Source: Candidatus Bipolaricaulota bacterium
Lineage (GTDB): Bacteria; Bipolaricaulota; Bipolaricaulia; Bipolaricaulales; Bipolaricaulaceae
Assembly (NCBI GenBank): GCA_025060555.1
Contig: JANXBC010000022.1
Location: 1 to 17,156 of the forward strand
Reading direction: 5' to 3'
Length of the DNA: 17,156 bases
Shown piece by piece: positions 15,202-17,156 of the stretch (positions are counted from its first letter, which is position 1; the number at the start of each line of letters is the position of its first letter). The position numbers were made by a program, and so were the translations under genes. Below the pieces are notes generated by a model. It had not been told where the DNA came from and ran no database searches. It saw nothing but the letters and a program-made list of their open reading frames with translations.

Positions 15202-15235
15202 GAAAAGAAAACCCCGGCGCCATAAGGCGCCGGGG
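15202..15235 (-). terminator. Strong intrinsic terminator of the surface-protein gene
   Basis: A perfect 10-bp GC-rich stem (arms 15212-15221 and 15226-15235, 4-base loop) is followed on the reverse strand by TTTTCTTTTCC. It begins about 22 nt after the stop codon at 15258. In the forward direction only a weak CTCTTT follows. With the promoter above it fills most of the 206-nt gap between the two secreted-protein genes. Confidence 0.85.
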
Positions 15236-15257
15236 CTCTTTGCGACTTAACGGGAGA

Positions 15258-17156
15258 CTACAGACTTGGCACGACCTTGAGGGTGAGGAGATGGAGTGTG
15301 CCCTTGCCCAAAGCGAGCCAAATCTGGTATGTGCCTTCACCCAGGCTAGCCGTATCCACAGTGACTTGGTAATTCAGGAAACCTTCAAGCCGGCGGCCGG
15401 TCACAGCATCGCCGAGGTCTTCAGGCGGGACGAGGGCGCCAGCTCCCCCAGCCACATCTGCCAGAGTCACCGTGATCCGCGGAAGCTCCGTAACGCCCCT
15501 GGCCCAAGCTGGAGGCTCAAACGTTGTCGTGATCACATCCCCTTGCTCTACGGTTAGCACTTCCTGGGCAGCAAGCGTCCGGATTAAGGACTCTTCGTTG
15601 ACATAGTAGGCGGTCGCGGTGAGCAGTTTCGTTTGTGCATCAAGGCCGTTGATGACGATCCCGCGGTTCGTGGCCCAGTTCTCCTCGTGGTCGCGGTCGT
15701 AGGGGTCGATGCGCTCCATGGTGGCGAAAAGTGGCGCAGGGGATCCGGCGATCCAGCCGTCGCGCTCGGGCCGCTCGGCGTTGGCCGTGTCAATCACGTT
15801 CCCTGCGGTATCAAGGAGTTCCACGATATCGCCTTTGAGGGAGAAGAGAAGCGGGATTTCCCGGTCGCCCACGCGCACGAAGCGCGGATAGATGAGGTCG
15901 GCAGGTACGTCGCTCACGACGTTATCGTGGCCACGCTCGAGGAGGAAGTAGCCATAAGGCGGGATCACGCCACGCAGCTCCACCACCTTCCACTCCGCTT
16001 CCTCCGGAGTGTTGGGGAACTTGCGGCGCCAGCGGAGGATCCAACCGGTGAGGTCAATCTCCTGATCGGTCACATTGATGAGTTCGATCCACTGGTCCTC
16101 GGGGCTGGCGGGCGTGCCGGCCCAGGCGATCTCGTTGACCACCACCGGTGCGTATGCGGCTGCTCCACCGGCTGGCACCTCTTCACCGCAGGGCTCCACA
16201 GTGATGCGTACCGTGCCGATGGCGAAGGACAGGAATGGATCCCAGACCTCAAAGGTGATCGTGTCCTCACCGCGGAAATCAAGGGCTGGGGTGTAAGTGA
16301 CGGTCACTTCCGCCCGATGGGGTTGGGAGTAGGTGACTGCGGCGAGGTTTCCGCTCCCGGTCCCGTTTGCTGGTCCGCCGATGATGTTGAACGTGAGAGG
16401 ATGAAGCTCTGGGTTATCAGGGTCGATATCCACATCGTCGGCGATCAAGGTGAAGGTGAGTGGTGTGTTCTTGCAAGTGGTGAGCGTCTGGTATGCGGTG
16501 GTGGGCGGCGAGTTCGTCCATGGCACGACTACGATGTTAGACGTTGCCCGCACGGTTTTTCCGCACGGGTCAACAGCTGTTACGGTAGCAGTATTGGCGA
16601 CCACTCTTCCAGCGTCAGCAGTAGTCAAAGTATAGGTTCCAGTGTAGACCCAGGTTTCGGTCAACTCCAACACACCATCCCCGTCATCGCCCGTAGGCCC
16701 AACGAGGGTTCCCAGCGTTGGATCAGTAACTACAACACTGGAAAGGTAAACATTTCCGATATTTCTGACCGTGATTGTGTAGGTGATCGTCTCGCCCACC
16801 CGGGCTGAGGTTCGATCCGCGATCTTCACGACCGAGATAGCCGGTGCTGTCTCGTTCACCGTGACGGTGAACGAACACTCCGCGGTGTTCCCTGCCGCAT
16901 CGGTGGCCACGGCCTTCACCGTGGTCGTCCTCACCGGGAAGGTGTACGGGCTCGTGATCTTGGTGGTGAAGTTCGGCCCCAGAAAGTACTCCAAGCTGGC
17001 CACGCCACAGTTGTCGGTGGCGGTGACACGAAACGTCACCGACGCCCCGCAGGTGCCCGGATCCACATTCCTCGTGATGGGAGCCGGACAAATGACCTGC
17101 GGGTCCTCACAGTCGTTGACGGTCACCTTCTGCTGGCAGGTCGCAGTGTTGCCATT
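15258..17156 (-). CDS. Large surface protein with HYR, DUF11-like, Ig-like and lamin-tail domains (5' end missing)
   Basis: The last 632 residues of a longer protein; the frame is open to the window edge, so neither start nor signal peptide is seen. Counting from the edge: residues 1-15 end one HYR (hyalin) repeat (GNTATCQQKVTV), and a second HYR repeat spans about 16-101 (CEDPQVICPAPI, ATDNCGVASLEYF, ATDAAGNTAECSFTV). A DUF11-like module covers about 105-210 (ADRTSARVGETITYTITVRN). An Ig-like module covers about 215-321 (IDPDNPELHPLTFNIIGG). A lamin-tail domain covers about 337-460 (VVVNEIAWAG, DQWIELINVTDQEIDLTGW, YGYFLLERG, GDIVELLDTAGNVIDTAN). The tail (about 520-632) is an unassigned beta-rich region. 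No LPXTG or C-terminal membrane anchor is visible. Such domain mixes act in extracellular adhesion or cell-surface structure; lamin-tail domains also occur near secreted nucleases. Confidence 0.85.
   Translation of the reverse strand, partial: NGNTATCQQKVTVNDCEDPQVICPAPITRNVDPGTCGASVTFRVTATDNCGVASLEYFLGPNFTTKITSPYTFPVRTTTVKAVATDAAGNTAECSFTVTVNETAPAISVVKIADRTSARVGETITYTITVRNIGNVYLSSVVVTDPTLGTLVGPTGDDGDGVLELTETWVYTGTYTLTTADAGRVVANTATVTAVDPCGKTVRATSNIVVVPWTNSPPTTAYQTLTTCKNTPLTFTLIADDVDIDPDNPELHPLTFNIIGGPANGTGSGNLAAVTYSQPHRAEVTVTYTPALDFRGEDTITFEVWDPFLSFAIGTVRITVEPCGEEVPAGGAAAYAPVVVNEIAWAGTPASPEDQWIELINVTDQEIDLTGWILRWRRKFPNTPEEAEWKVVELRGVIPPYGYFLLERGHDNVVSDVPADLIYPRFVRVGDREIPLLFSLKGDIVELLDTAGNVIDTANAERPERDGWIAGSPAPLFATMERIDPYDRDHEENWATNRGIVINGLDAQTKLLTATAYYVNEESLIRTLAAQEVLTVEQGDVITTTFEPPAWARGVTELPRITVTLADVAGGAGALVPPEDLGDAVTGRRLEGFLNYQVTVDTASLGEGTYQIWLALGKGTLHLLTLKVVPSL

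Noticed and set aside
15633..16808. A 391-codon forward open frame inside the lamin-tail protein gene
   Set aside because: It is antisense to HYR, DUF11, Ig-like and lamin-tail domains that are clearly coding in the reverse direction; its product matches no family.
1..17156. tRNA or rRNA genes, CRISPR arrays, insertion sequences, phage genes or known defence systems
   Set aside because: No cloverleaf, repeat-spacer pattern, transposase, terminal repeats or defence-protein motifs were seen in any frame.

Overview
The window reads as bacterial chromosome of fairly high GC content with densely packed genes. It holds the end of nusG, then rplK-rplA-rplJ-rplL-rpoB, four further genes on the same strand, and a reverse-strand region with an RNA methyltransferase and large surface proteins. 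The ribosomal and RNA polymerase proteins are clearly bacterial. RpoB is short (1108 residues, no large lineage inserts). The mix of a compact genome, starts that often lack a Shine-Dalgarno sequence, and secreted proteins built from HYR, DUF11-like, Ig-like and lamin-tail modules would suit a deep-branching candidate phylum such as Bipolaricaulota (Acetothermia). That placement is an inference without a database search.

Layout. Positions 3-5901 (+): nusG (5' end cut off by the window edge), rplK, rplA, rplJ, rplL and rpoB, joined by overlaps or gaps of at most 10 nt. rpoC does not follow rpoB. Positions 5908-10457 (+): a Nudix hydrolase of the Ap4A-hydrolase type, an ArsB/NhaD-type membrane transporter, a metallo-beta-lactamase-fold hydrolase and a short PriA. 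These run in the same direction with gaps of -4 to 53 nt. Positions 10454-12305 (-): a NOL1/NOP2/sun-type m5C RNA methyltransferase (first gene) overlapping a protein that joins the PUA-like C-terminal region of RsmF-type methyltransferases to a ferritin-like diiron domain. Positions 12388-13587 (+): an MFS transporter, divergent from the methyltransferase. Positions 13612-15051 (-): a secreted cysteine-rich protein with its own promoter and a likely terminator. Positions 15258-17156 (-): the C-terminal 632 residues of a large HYR/DUF11/Ig-like/lamin-tail surface protein, closed by a strong terminator.

How the genes work together. The first block makes the ribosomal stalk (L10, L7/L12), the L11 and L1 proteins, NusG and the RNA polymerase beta subunit, which are normally co-regulated. 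Downstream genes are housekeeping or accessory: nucleotide clean-up, ion transport, hydrolysis and replication restart. The two reverse-strand surface proteins share a homologous Ig-like module and may be made for the same envelope structure.

Most unusual points: (1) RpoB keeps the flanking rifampicin-region motifs but has lost the near-universal fork-loop-2 sequence; (2) rpoC is not next to rpoB; (3) an RsmF-type methyltransferase is split and its RNA-binding part is fused to a diiron ferritin-like domain; (4) PriA has altered residues in helicase motifs II, III and VI and lacks room for a winged-helix domain; (5) a secreted protein carries a cysteine-rich module with CC pairs repeated about three times. 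No RNA genes, CRISPR arrays or insertion sequences were seen, and no noncoding stretch exceeds about 210 bases.
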